A stretch of 64,000 nt of DNA. Origin: Trichaptum fuscoviolaceum (taxonomy: Eukaryota; Basidiomycota; Agaricomycetes; Hymenochaetales; Trichaptaceae). Shown here one piece after another: positions 53,230-64,000 of the stretch (position 1 is the stretch's first letter; each line of letters begins with the position of its first letter). The stretch lies in contig CAJSYZ010000008.1 in NCBI GenBank assembly GCA_910574455.1, forward strand, positions 1,490,707-1,554,706, read 5' to 3'. Below the pieces are notes generated by a model, which saw nothing but the letters and a program-made list of their open reading frames with translations, searched no databases and was not told the origin of the DNA. Made by a program: the position numbers and the translations under genes.

Positions 53230-55668
53230 ATGAGCCGAAGCCCCGAGATGTCGCAGCCCTACCGCGACCAGCCCATGCCAGTGCATGCGACGGGCAGTGG
53301 ACTGGACGAGCACGACGGCAGCCGATACTCAAATCCGGAGCTGGACAACTACTTCGATGGTTCTATTCCTGTACGTACTATTTCACTCGGCCGTTGCTAG
53401 GCTCGTCTAACATTGTTGATCTTCATCTCTTACTCTTTCTCTTACTCTCTGCTCGGCCTCACTGAACGCGCTGGTCTCGTTACAACACGCTCTCTCACTC
53501 TTGGCCTCAATCGCCGCCCATACCTCCTTTACGCACTGCCAAACTAAACCCAACTTGGTCCTGTATCTGACGGGCCGCCACACATTCGTTTCATTTTCAT
53601 AACACCGCGATACTTAACGGATCGCCCGGCCTGCTGCGCAGCCCCCACATCGTCTGTCAACGCTTTACGCCAACTCCTTCTCGTCCGGACAGTCTTTGGA
53701 CCACATCAGGCCGACGCCAGTTGCAGCCTCTGCAGTTCCAACACCTTCTGGTGGATTTCAACCCGTGCCAACCACAGATCACGAAGACGCAGATCAGAAT
53801 CCATTCATGCCCGCAGGACAGTTCGGAAGCAACGCGGGCGGATACAACGCCATGAACGATGGTGGCTACAACGGGAATACGTGGATCGAGAAGCAACAGA
53901 AAGGTGGCAAGCGCCATAGGTGGATTGTATGTTGTTGCCACACGCTTTCCTATACATCCCTCATCTTCTCTTGTTCCTACAGGTCATCGGCTCCATTGTT
54001 GGTATCCTCGGCCTTGTGATTATCGCCGTCGCTGTCGGCGTTTCTGTGTCAAAGTCGCACAAGTCGAGCAGCAACCTCTCTTCGTCAAGCGGCAGCGGCA
54101 CCAACGGTAGTACCGTGAACCAGACAGACCCCAATGACCCGAGCTCTTTCGCGAAGGACTCTCGCCTCAAGCAGAGTTTCTACGGTATCGCGTATACCCC
54201 CGAGGGTTCGCAATACCCTGCATGCGGAAACTCTTTGTGTAAGTGAAGCGCCGAGCGCCCTAATATTAGGTTTGACTGCTTGGCATACTGACAGTCATTT
54301 TCCGCCGATAGCCCAGGTCATCAATGACATTCAGGTATGTCCCACTCGCCCTGAGCTTCATGTAGCTCGTACATATCTCTTACACGTTCGTCTCGCTATT
54401 GCAATAGCTCTTATCCCAGTTGACTACTGTGAGTATCTCGTTGCACGCTCATGCCGCGAGGCCCTACAGGCAAACAAGTGGAAACAGTACTAATGTCAAC
54501 TACTTCTTGCTAACAGCGCATCCGTTTGTATGGAGCCGATTGCAACCAATCCGCTCTTGTAGTAAGTGGGGATTAAAATTTGACGTCGTCGTTTGAGACT
54601 AAATGCACACGTCCACGCAGCTTGAGGCGATCAAACAGACGAAGGTAAACATGACCGTGTGGTTGGGCAACTACAACATCCCCACGGACTCGTCCCCGTA
54701 CGAGCGCCAGAAAGAGGCTATCAAGGAAGCTATCCAAACCTATGGCACGACCAACATCGGCGGCATCACAGTGGGCAATGAGTTTATGCTCAAGTTAGTG
54801 CGCCTCAATGCCATGCACAATGCGAGGACTAAAATTGCTCGAATTTAGCTATCTCAACGACAATGGAGGAACAGACCCGAACAGTGCGATTGGTGAAGTC
54901 GGTGCGTCGTAATTCGCTTTTGCTGTTACATGGTACAGCAAAGTAATTGTCAATGGCTACAGGTGCTCAGCTGCTTATTGCGAACATCACCGACACGAGG
55001 AACATGGTTACTGAATTGGGCTTGAGCATTCCCGTTGGTACTTCAGATGCCGGCTCGTACTTCAACAACGATGTCCTCAACCAGGTGGATTATGGCGTAC
55101 GTTTCTGTACTCTGCCCTGGTATTAGTATATAAACTGATGGTGTTACGATTGCGTAGATGGCAAACGTCCATCCTTGGTTTGCGAATGTCACCGCACAGG
55201 AAGCGGCCGGCTGGACTGCGGAGTTCTTCCAAGATACGGATGTCGCACAGGCTCAGTTGACTACGAAGAAGCCTAGCATGTACATTGCGGAGACTGGCTG
55301 GCCTACCGTTCGTTTCTCTTTTAGTTGAAAGAGGCAAACGTAGTTTAATTGAAATATCTTGATAGAAATCGTCAGATGCTGGCAATGCAAACAATGGCGC
55401 TTCAGACGCGTCGGAGGCTAACTTGCAGGTCTTCCTTGACACCTTCGTGTGTCAGGCAAATACGAACGGCACGCAGTACTTCTTCTTTGAGGTTCGTCTC
55501 TCTTAATCTTTATGTCAATATTTCCTTTAACAATGAATCGTCCCGCTGCAGTACTTTGATGAAGTTTGGAAGGACCAGCAGTTTGGTGGTGTCGAGGGTT
55601 GGTGGGGTCTCTTTAACTCGAACCGCACTTTAAAGAACATCAACATTCCTGACTGCATTAGTCCGTAA
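53230..55668 (+). CDS. Membrane-anchored GH17 endo-beta-1,3-glucanase
   Basis: A type II membrane enzyme that cuts beta-1,3-glucan in the cell wall, similar in layout to ascomycete BtgC. Exon 1 (53230-53361 or so) encodes a cytosolic MSRSPEMSQPYRDQ tail. Exon 2 starts at 53642 (PPHRLSTLYANSFSSGQSL) after a long intron of nearly 300 bases. One transmembrane helix follows (VIGSIVGILGLVIIAVAVGV), a Ser-rich linker, then the barrel: LKQSFYGIAYTPEG, IRLYGADCNQ, VWLGNYN, TVGNEFMLK with the acid/base Glu, and YIAETGWPT with the nucleophile Glu. The C-terminus is TLKNINIPDCISP, stop at 55666-55668. About ten exons. Both catalytic glutamates are present, so the enzyme should be active. Confidence 0.88.
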
Positions 55669-56201
55669 GCGACCTTTGCTGATTTCTACCCTCGCTATCG
55701 CATCAAAATCTCTTTTCCTCATGGATGGATGTTCATAATGACTTTATAATGTATCACCCAACCTATCACCACACCGTCCCCTCCCTTTCCCTCCCTCATT
55801 TCGAAGTACTATCTTTTTGCTTGGACTCTTCATGCGTATTTCGCCCCCTTCCATCCCTACTTTCGCGAATGATGCACCAAATAATTTTCTTTCTTTCTTT
55901 CCTTTTTATTCTTTTGATGACACTGGACTACGCACATTTCTTGGCTACGGACATCGCTATCTCGAGTTTGTACTGCATCTTCAACTTGGCAACCCTACCA
56001 GGTGATAATTTGGTTTTTGCACTCTGAAGGATGTGATGAAGGATAAGGGAGTGAATTGTATGACGTCAACGCTGTGACGCTGATCACCTGCACTGAGTTC
56101 GTGGATAGTGTATATTTAGCTCAGCTACATATATTCCATGTCTAGTTAGTCGTTCGTTGTTCTCCAACACTCTCGCAACTTGAGAGACCATCTGAATCGG
56201 A
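55669..56201. other. Intergenic region between the glucanase and malic enzyme genes
   Basis: About 530 bp with a pyrimidine-rich 3' UTR and the malic enzyme promoter. No gene supported. Confidence 0.45.
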
Positions 56202-58617
56202 ATGTTCGCAAGCCGCGCAGGAGGCTCCTCTTCATTCAGAATTTGCATGAAACTGACTTCACCTCCTCGTTTCTTAGTTCGGGGACTATCATTCTCATCG
56301 GTATCGAAAGATATGCAAACCCCCGTTGGTCAGAGGCAGTACAAACTGCGTCTGCGCGGCGACGGGATCTTGACATCACCTCGATGGAACAAAGGCACCG
56401 CGTTCACAAAGGAGGAGCGCCAGCGATTTGGACTGACAGGACGTCTGCCGTACATGATCAATTCGCTGGAGGATCAGTGCCGGAGAGCATATGATCAGCT
56501 TGCCAGTCAGGACAACAACCTCCAAAAGAATGCATTTTTACAAAGTATGAAGGCGCAGAATTGGGTGTTGTACTATGCGCTGCTTGAAAGGCATCTGAAG
56601 GAGCTGATGCCAATCATTTATACCCCGACGGAGGTGAGTATGATCATAACATCTTGAGGTTGGGCCGTTACTTATGGATATGGGATCGACTGACCGCTAT
56701 TTAATGGCATGGGCAGGCGGATGCTATTGCACAGTACTCGCATTTATTTAGGAGGAGCGAGGGCTTGTACTTGACGTTCCCAAGCCAGGACTCGATGGAG
56801 GAGGACTTCTTGGAACAGACGAAGGGGCGTGATATTGACTTGATTGTATGCTCGGACGCAGAGGCAATCCTTGGCATTGGTGATCAGGGAGTGGGAGGTG
56901 AGCGGATTCGTATTCGCGTTTATGCATATACTCACTTTTTTCTAAGGTATCGGGGTATGGCTCATCTACTCTTAGTTTGCATCGCGGTAATCTGACTGTA
57001 TGATTTATGGTAGATATCAACGGCGAAATCGGCTGTTTATACGTAAGTGTAAAATCATTTGTATGTGCTGATACCAAGCTTCATTGCTGTATTCCTTGCA
57101 GGTTAATCGGCGCCGTTGATCCATCCAAAGCTCTGAGTGTTACATTAGATGTGGGGACGAACAATGACGAATTGCTCAATGATCCACTGTATGTCGTGAG
57201 TGATTCATGATATACGAGTGACATTCATCAACTAATTGTTTGTTTTAACAAGGGATGGAGAAACAAGCGTGTGCGTGGAGAAGAATACGACAAGTTTGTC
57301 GATAAGTGAGTTCCATCTTCCTTTTAGCTCTGGACGATCGAGGTTGCGCTTGTGTAATGCTCATTCTTGTTATTTAGGTTTGTGCAACTTGTGCGCAAAT
57401 ATAAGCCCAATTCTTTGCTGCACTTCGAAGACTTCGGAGTGAGCAATGCTCAACGCTTGCTCACTCTTTACCGCGACAAGCACTCTGTCTTTAACGACGA
57501 TGTGTAAGTCGATGTCTCTGCCCATTGTAATTATTAATGACATCGCATATAGCCAAGGAACGGGAGCAGTGACACTAGCTACTCTGATGGCTGCGATAGG
57601 TGTCACGAAGTCAAAGTTGGCTGATCAACGCATAATTATCTTCGGAGCAGGTTCAGCAGGCCTTGGCATTGCCAAACAGTTACGGGATGCCATGGTCGCA
57701 ACCGACTCTATCTCGCAGGAAGAAGCAAACAAACGTTTCTGGCTCATAGACAGATATGGACTCATCAAGAACAGTCTCGGCAAGGAGCGTGTCCGAGAAG
57801 GCACGGAGGAATTCGTGCGCCCAGATGACGACTGGACCGGGAATGGGGATCAAGAATCGTTGAAAGATGTCCAGGCGAATGAGTTTGGCTCCGTAGGACT
57901 GCTGGAAGTTGTGAAGCACGTACATCCGACTGTGCTTATTGGTACATCGACGAAAGGCGGTGCGTTCACGGAGGAAGTGGTGAAGACAATGGCGAAGCAT
58001 GTGGATAGGCCGATCATATTTCCTTTGAGCAACCCAAGTAGGCTGGTGGAGGTGCATCCGCATGAGGCGAATGAGTGGACGGAAGGAAAGGCGTTGTTAG
58101 CTACTGGAAGTCCCTTCCCACCTGCTAAGATGCCGAATGGGAAAGACTATATGTGAGTGCACCCTTGTTTACAGCTTGATTTGGGTGCTAATAACTTGGT
58201 TAATGCCACAGAATTGCTGAATGCAATAGTGAGCACTATTTTACGTCTCTTTAGGTAACAGAAAGATGCTGAAGGCAAGATGCAGATGCGCTCATCTACC
58301 CAGGTCTTGGGCTCGGAGCCATCGTTTGCAAGTCGCGCATCGTCTCAGACGGAATGATCATCGCGGGCGCGCAGCGGCTCGCCGCACTCAGTCCTGCCTT
58401 GAAGGACCCGGACGACGCGCTCCTCCCAGACTTTGGCGACGCGCCGTCTGTGAACTTCGAGGTGGCGGTCGCAGTCGCGAAGAAGGCGATCGAAGAGGGT
58501 AGTGCGGGGGATGAGGCGGCACAGTGGAAGGAGGAAGAGGTGAGGAGCAGGGTGCGGGAGAGGGCGTGGAGGCCGGTGTATGGTGACTACTACTACGACG
58601 AGAATGGCGAGGACTGA
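56202..58617 (+). CDS. NAD(P)-dependent malic enzyme
   Basis: Oxidative decarboxylation of malate to pyruvate with release of NAD(P)H. The N-terminus ([20 protein letters not shown]) is basic and Ser-rich, possibly a mitochondrial presequence. Then [40 protein letters not shown], the malate-binding GDQGVGGIGIS, PLHFEDFG-like [27 protein letters not shown], the NAD motif [14 protein letters not shown], and [24 protein letters not shown]. Late exons encode [20 protein letters not shown] and end [10 protein letters not shown], stop 58617. Ten or more exons, including an 8-nt micro-exon (56947-56954) that supplies part of the GGIGIS motif. Whether it uses NAD or NADP cannot be told. Complete. Confidence 0.9.
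56947..56954 (+). other. 8-nt micro-exon of the malic enzyme gene
   Basis: GTATCGGG sits between AG (56945-56946) and a GTATGG donor. Joined to the G ending the previous exon (56897) and to ATATCAACG at 57014, it encodes Gly-Ile-Gly before Ile-Ser, giving the family motif GVGGIGIS. Skipping it would remove these residues and shift the frame. Confidence 0.78.
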
Positions 58618-60197
58618 GGCGAGAATTGGATTGACGTAGTAGATATGCGAGAAGTATTTACCAGAGAGGCAAGGACTTTTGTAGCTGTAGCATGCTTTCG
58701 AATTTGTTATGTTGTTGAAATATAAACAAACATTTTGGCGTTACTGTTGCCGGATGTATGCATGTTAGAACACTTAGAATAGGTATTCGCTGTAACTTGA
58801 AGGCACAGTGCATAATTTACACATGCCATGGCTGCAGTGGTTGGGTCAGATTATGTATTACATAGTAACATATAACATACACATACTACTTACCTTCTGA
58901 TCCAGTTGGCCTCTTCCGCATTGTAAACGAGCAGATGCGATTACGCCGTCAATTTTGGCCGAGTACGTATCCGCGTATCCGTTAGATGCACCGTGTAGCA
59001 TAGGTTGACGAGCGTGCGCTGCTGTTACGAAACTTGGACAAGAGATACATAACCGTATACCTGCCACATCATGATAAGCTCTTGATCATGTTAACATAAC
59101 GGCCGCTGAAGTAGTCTATGTCTGAAACATTAAACATAGACCAAGGTAACTTCGAACATTCAAAGCTCGTCCAGCCACATACATTCATATATACTTGCTT
59201 TGTCGACTCGGTGATAATTGAAGTCAGCGTGGATTTCGACGGAGTCAGTCTCGGGATAAAGGTTGTAACTACTACTCGGCATGCTATCGCAACCTTATGA
59301 TCAATCGTCGCAAAGGAGCTTGGTGGCTGGGACAGCGTACTAACATATATGTATCAAACAACATTACTAGTAGTAGGGAGGGTGAAGACTCGAGCAGCGA
59401 CAGCATCAACCTTCAATCTTACCAAGACCGAAGGAAGTGCCTGGCCGGGACCTCGCGGAGGTGGGGGATGCAGGGTTGAGTTGTGGAGGTCCCTAGCTCC
59501 CGAAAAAAAGTGATGGTGTTCGACATGCGAGAAAAGTTACAATTTGATTGCGTCTGATTGAAAAAAGGTGTTGCCGTTTAGTAAACCGACCTTTTTTCAT
59601 CGGATTTGAGTGAGCTCAGAGGCTGGCCTTTGTTACTACGTGGTGGGGTTCGGTTAGCCTGCAAGAAGTTAATGTGACCAGTGAAGACTCGAAAACCCCA
59701 GTGTGTATTCAAAGCCTTCTTCAACAGTTCGAAAGCCTTAGGAAGTCTTTTCCTGCAGTCTTTTTTGCATTTCAACAGCGACAAGAGCACCACATGAAAC
59801 AAACTTTTGAAGTTGATGGATGGAACCGGGAAGGCCTGGTTGCCGAGTTTGGGTCGGGATAAGTAGGTGTCCCTTATTACTATGATGTCCGAGGCGTGGG
59901 AAGAATTGTAATATACCAGGGTGTGGGACGACGCGCAATTGGGTCGCTGGGCGCTAAAGCGCGTATTTTTTCGTTGGGGATGGCTTGGAATTGGTTCATA
60001 TAGCCTCCCCAACTCTGCACCTTTTCTTCACTCCTTTCTTGTCGGGTAAGCTGACTCTCCTCCGTCTTGTACACCGAGTATTGACGCGTCTGTGCCGCAG
60101 ACTTTGCCTGTTCGACGTGACTGGCTTAGACCTCCCCTACTTTACTCACTTATAGACGATATTACTGAGGGAGTCTTGGTTGTCGTAGTTCTAGAAT
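58618..60197. other. Long intergenic region before the fatty acid synthase gene
   Basis: About 1.6 kb. It contains the malic enzyme 3' end and the fatty acid synthase promoter. Open frames (59118-59300, 59578-60012 minus) lack known motifs; the 144-codon minus frame ends near the promoter and seems accidental. Confidence 0.45.
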
Positions 60198-63100
60198 ATG
60201 GCTACTCCGAATGGTCGCGCCGTGTGCGCTGACAACGATGTCGAGATGCGTCCGCTCCTCATACAGCTTAACAAGGCCAGGGTATGTATCCGATTCTCCG
60301 GCTATCCTTGTTTTGGTGGGACCGAGGTTGATAGCGGATGTTTGCAGATCTCTATTCCTGTGAAAGCGATCGGCAGTGAATGGATCGCAGCGGAGGTACT
60401 GCGCGACGAGTTTTTGCATGCCCAGGACGTTGAAGATGCGGTAGAGACTACCGCCGAGCTCGAAAATGAAACAGAGGCAACTATCGAGTTCTTCGCACGT
60501 TTCCTCGCATTTGCTGCGGACAACATCAAGGCCCAAGAAAAGTGTGCCAGCTCGCGCACTGCAGTACTCGTGTCTGCTTTCCGCACCTTCACGAACACGT
60601 ATACCGAGAAGAGGGATATTCACTCGTTGGTAGCGACTTTCGACACGGACTCTCGCAAGACCGTTTTGACGTCTTATTACAAAGCTCTCGCTACGCTTGA
60701 GAGCCTAAATGTCTCTGACATTCCTCGCGGACCTCGTTCCGCCCTTTTGACCGCCGCGGCGAACGGCGAAGCCTCTATCTACGCCCTCTTTGGCGGACAA
60801 GGCACCAACGAAGTTTACTTTGATGAACTCCAGTCTTTGTATGACATCTACAAGCCCTATGTTGCGCCCTTCATCGCGGCCTTGACAGTCAATGTCTTGC
60901 AGCCTCTCGCAACCACTACTTCCATGCCCTTCTATACCTATGGCCTGGACGTTATTTCATGGCTCTCCGGAGCTCTTCCTCGCCCTCCAACACAGTATTT
61001 CGCGTCCGTTCCCGTGTCCTTCCCTCTCATCGGGCTCACACAGCTCACACAGTACCTTATTGCATGCCGAGTAACAGACATTACTCCAGGCGAGATGCGC
61101 AGGCTTGTCCATGGTGCTACTGGTCACTCCCAGGGCATTGTGTCCGCAGTTGCCATTGCCGCTTCGCACAATTTCGAATCTTTTGAGAGAAATGCTGCGA
61201 AGGCGCTCAAGTGGCTCTTCTTCTGCGGAGGCCGTGGACAGGAGGCTTTCCCGGTCCTTTCTCTCGAACCCAGCATTGTTAATGACGCAGTAGAGGGCGG
61301 TGAGGGCGCTCCTTCACCCATGTTGTCTGTATCCGGACTTCCCCTCAAAGAACTCCAGCCTCACATAGAGAAGACCAACAAATATCTCCCGGAGAACTCA
61401 CAACTGTACGTCTCACTTTACAATGGTCCAAAGACATTTGTCGTCACCGGCCCTGGAAAAGCTTTGTATGGCCTTGTTACGAGCCTTCGCAAGATTCGCG
61501 CACCCTCAGGGCTCGACCAGAGCAAGACCCCATTTTCACAGCGGAAGCCAGTGTTCAACATGCGCTTCCTTGTTGTTTCTGTGCCCTATCACAGTGACTA
61601 CCTGAAGGATGTTTCGGAGAAGGTCATTAAGGACCTACAGGACGAGGAGCTATGGACACCGGCAGACCTAGCTATCCCGGTCTTCCACACTGAGGATGGT
61701 AAGTTGCATCATACGGAGAAAGTATCGTAATACTAACGGTAAATCTATGATGCTCTAGGCTCAGACCTTCGAAGCCTCAAGTCTTCCCTTACCCACTCGC
61801 TTTGCGACCAAATTTTTACGAAGCCGATTCACTGGAAGGAAGCGGCGAACTTCCCTGAGACTGCAACTCACGCCGTGGACTTCGGGCCTGGCGGCCTCAG
61901 CGGCATCGGCCCGCTCACTGCACGCAACTTGGAAGGTCGTGGTGTTCGTGTTGTTGTAGTAGGCGAGAAAGGAAAGGGAGGTGCAGAGTTGTTCGACTCG
62001 GTGGAAGTCAGGCGGGAACAGTGGTGGAGCAAGAAATGGTCGCCAGCGCTCGTGAAGACGAGGTTAGTATTATTACTTTTCTTCATAAAAATAATTCGTT
62101 AACAGTTCTGTTTTACAGTGATGGAAAGGTCCACATTGATACTCCTTTCTCTCGTCTGCTTGGCAAGCCTCCGATTATGGTCGCAGGTATGACTCCGACG
62201 ACTGTGAAGGCTGGTTTCGTCAGCGCTGTCCTTCGCGCTGGCTACCATGTCGAACTTGCCGGCGGTGGACACTACAATGCTGCTGCACTGCGCACAAAGG
62301 TTGCCGAGATTCAAGCACAGATCCCGAAGGGTGTCGGCCTTACGCTGAACTCGCTGTACATCAACCCGCGCCAGTTCGGTTTCCAGTTCCCGCTTTGGCA
62401 GGAGATGCGCCGAGAGGGTCTGCCTGTGGAAGGTTTCTGTGTCGCAGCAGGTATTCCAAGCACAGAGAAGGCGGCTGAGATTATTGGTGGCCTGAAGGCT
62501 GCGGGTATCAAGCACGTTTCATTCAAGCCGGGATCGATCGACGGCATCCGCCAAGTCGTGAACATCGCCGCTGCGAACCCCGACTTCCCAATTATTCTTC
62601 AGTGGACTGGTGGACGTGCAGGTGGTCATCACTCCTGTGAAGACTTCCACCAGCCTATCCTTGCAACATATGCGTCTATTCGTCAGCACTCCAACATCTC
62701 TCTTGTCGCGGGATCTGGCTTCGGTGGTGCTGATGACGTTTGGCCCTACCTCACTGGTGACTGGTCCATCGACCTATTCGGCGTCCAGCGCATGCCCTTT
62801 GATGGCTTCCTTTTTGCATCTCGTGTTATGGTCGCCAAAGAAGCTCACACGTCCTCGAGTGTGAAAGACCTCATTGTCGCTGCATCTGGTGTTGATGACA
62901 AGCTCTGGGAAGGAACGTATACGAAGGAGACGGGTGGGATTCTCACCGTACGCTCAGAGCTCGGGGAGCCGATTCACAAAGTCGCAACACGCGGTGTGAA
63001 GCTCTGGAAGGAGTTCGATGATACCGTATTCAAGCTGCCCAAGGAGAAGCGCGTGGACTGGCTTGTTCAGAACCGGGCAAGTGTCATCGAAAAGTTGAAC

Positions 63101-64000
63101 CGGGACTTCTCCAAGCCCTGGTTTGGCTGGAAGAAGGATGGATCTGTTGTGATGGATTTGGGCGATATGACCTACGAGGAGACAGTGTTGAGGATGGTGC
63201 GCCTGATGTACGTCGCTCACCAATCGCGCTGGGTCGATCTTTCCCTCCGCAACCTTACAGGCGACTGGCTTCGTCGCATCGAGGAGCGCTTTGCTGGTGT
63301 CAACGGCCATGGATCGAAGCCATCCCTGATCCAGTCGTTCACTTCGCTAGACGATCCGGCCAAGTTCGTCGAGAGCTTCTTCGCGACTTACACAGAAGCG
63401 ACTCAGCAACTGCTTGCTGCGGAGGACAAGGCGTACTTCCTTGCTATCGCGCAACGCCCGGGCCAGAAGCCAGTTCCTTTCATCCCCGTCCTTGATGCAA
63501 GCTTTGAGGTTTGGTTCAAGAAGGTATGTAGGATAACGTGACATCTTTTTCTGCGCTAACACTTTTGATGTTCAGGACTCTCTATGGGCTGCGGAAGACA
63601 TCGACGCTGTGTTTGACCAAGACCCGCAGCGTGTCTGTATCCTGCAGGGTCCTGTTGCCGTGAAACACGCGAGGGTCAAGGATGAGCCTATTGCTGACTT
63701 GCTTGGTAACATCACCGCAGACCTTTCGAAGAAGCTGCTAGAGCGTCTCTACAGTGGTGATGAGTCGCGTGTCCCACAAGTTGACTACCTCGGCGCAGTT
63801 CCCTCAGTGAAGTCTGACCTTCCCTGCTGCGTCAGCGCACAGGTGTCGGGTGAATCGACGACGTTCACCATTGGTTCTGGTGTTCCGGACGCGAACGAGT
63901 GGCTCGAGACTCTTTCTGGAACTCGTCTCTCCTGGCTCCGCGCCCTCCTTACTTCGCCGTTCATCGTACAAGGATCGTCTTATGTGGATAATCCCCTGCG
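60198..64000 (+). CDS. Type I fatty acid synthase, N-terminal part (runs off the window)
   Basis: Makes C16-C18 acyl-CoA in the cytosol. Start ATG at 60198 (MATPNGRAVCADN). A 66-base in-frame intron without a stop lies at 60282-60347. The acetyltransferase domain has ALFGGQGTNEVYFDEL and GATGHSQGIVSAVAIA with the nucleophilic Ser in GHSQG. Further introns lie at about 61699-61758, 62063-62117 and 63524-63575. The enoyl reductase domain starts at LLGKPPIMVAGMTPTTVKAG with AGGGHYNAAALR, LQWTGGRAGGHHSCEDFHQP and SGFGGADDVWPYLTGDWS. The last exon reaches DSLWAAEDIDAVFDQDPQRV and LRALLTSPFIVQGSSY at the edge. This order is that of the fungal FAS beta part; whether the gene is a separate beta subunit or a fused FAS cannot be seen. 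The frame is intact. Confidence 0.93.

Noticed and set aside
59578..60012. 144-codon minus-strand frame before fatty acid synthase
   Set aside because: No known domain and located in the promoter region; probably chance.

Overview
The window is nuclear DNA of a filamentous basidiomycete, most likely an Agaricomycete. Nearly every recognisable gene is cut by several introns of about 50-70 bases with GT-AG ends, genes are closely spaced on both strands, and the proteins (fungal type I fatty acid synthase, Pho88/Snd3, Slm1-type PH protein, oxalate decarboxylase, a C2H2 plus Zn2Cys6 regulator) are fungal. No operons, CRISPR arrays or bacterial signals are present.

Layout. Positions 1-361 hold the 3' end of an enoyl-CoA reductase gene (TSC13 type), convergent with GET4 (490-1816, minus). 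A gene-poor stretch follows to 5.9 kb. Then come an SLM1-type TORC2 effector (minus), PHO88/SND3 (plus) and ATP synthase subunit g (minus). After another poor stretch lie urate oxidase (13.4-15.3 kb) and a C2H2/Zn2Cys6 transcription factor (15.6-18.3 kb). From 22 to 31 kb are a secreted bicupin oxalate decarboxylase, a short-chain dehydrogenase, the mitochondrial dynamin MGM1 (minus) and a small SCP2 sterol-carrier protein with a peroxisomal tail (minus).

The interval 31.5-48 kb is a repeat island. It opens with a complete DNA transposon-like element (31559-35541) that has about 360-bp, hairpin-rich terminal inverted repeats and a perfect 8-bp target duplication. It carries no visible transposase, but it holds decayed fragments of two unrelated host genes: an STE6-type ABC transporter start and a SAGA Ada1-like histone-fold gene. 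Next is a pair of about 2-kb inverted repeats (36299-38245 and 45896-47916) enclosing about 7.65 kb with one ordinary conserved gene (42222-43083). Just outside lies an intron-containing tRNA-Gly(CCC).

From 48.6 kb the gene-dense pattern resumes: an intronless LRR-like protein, a Sac7-type RhoGAP, a membrane-anchored GH17 beta-1,3-glucanase, malic enzyme, and the start of a type I fatty acid synthase running off the right edge.

Several genes share themes without being clustered. Malic enzyme (NADPH or NADH supply), fatty acid synthase, the TSC13 elongase enzyme, SCP2 and urate oxidase concern lipid and peroxisomal metabolism. RhoGAP, GH17 glucanase and SLM1 concern cell wall, actin and membrane signalling. 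GET4 and PHO88/SND3 both serve membrane-protein targeting to the ER. This co-occurrence is probably chance. The most notable material is the gene-capturing element, the large inverted repeat pair, and unusual gene structures (8-nt and 10-nt micro-exons).
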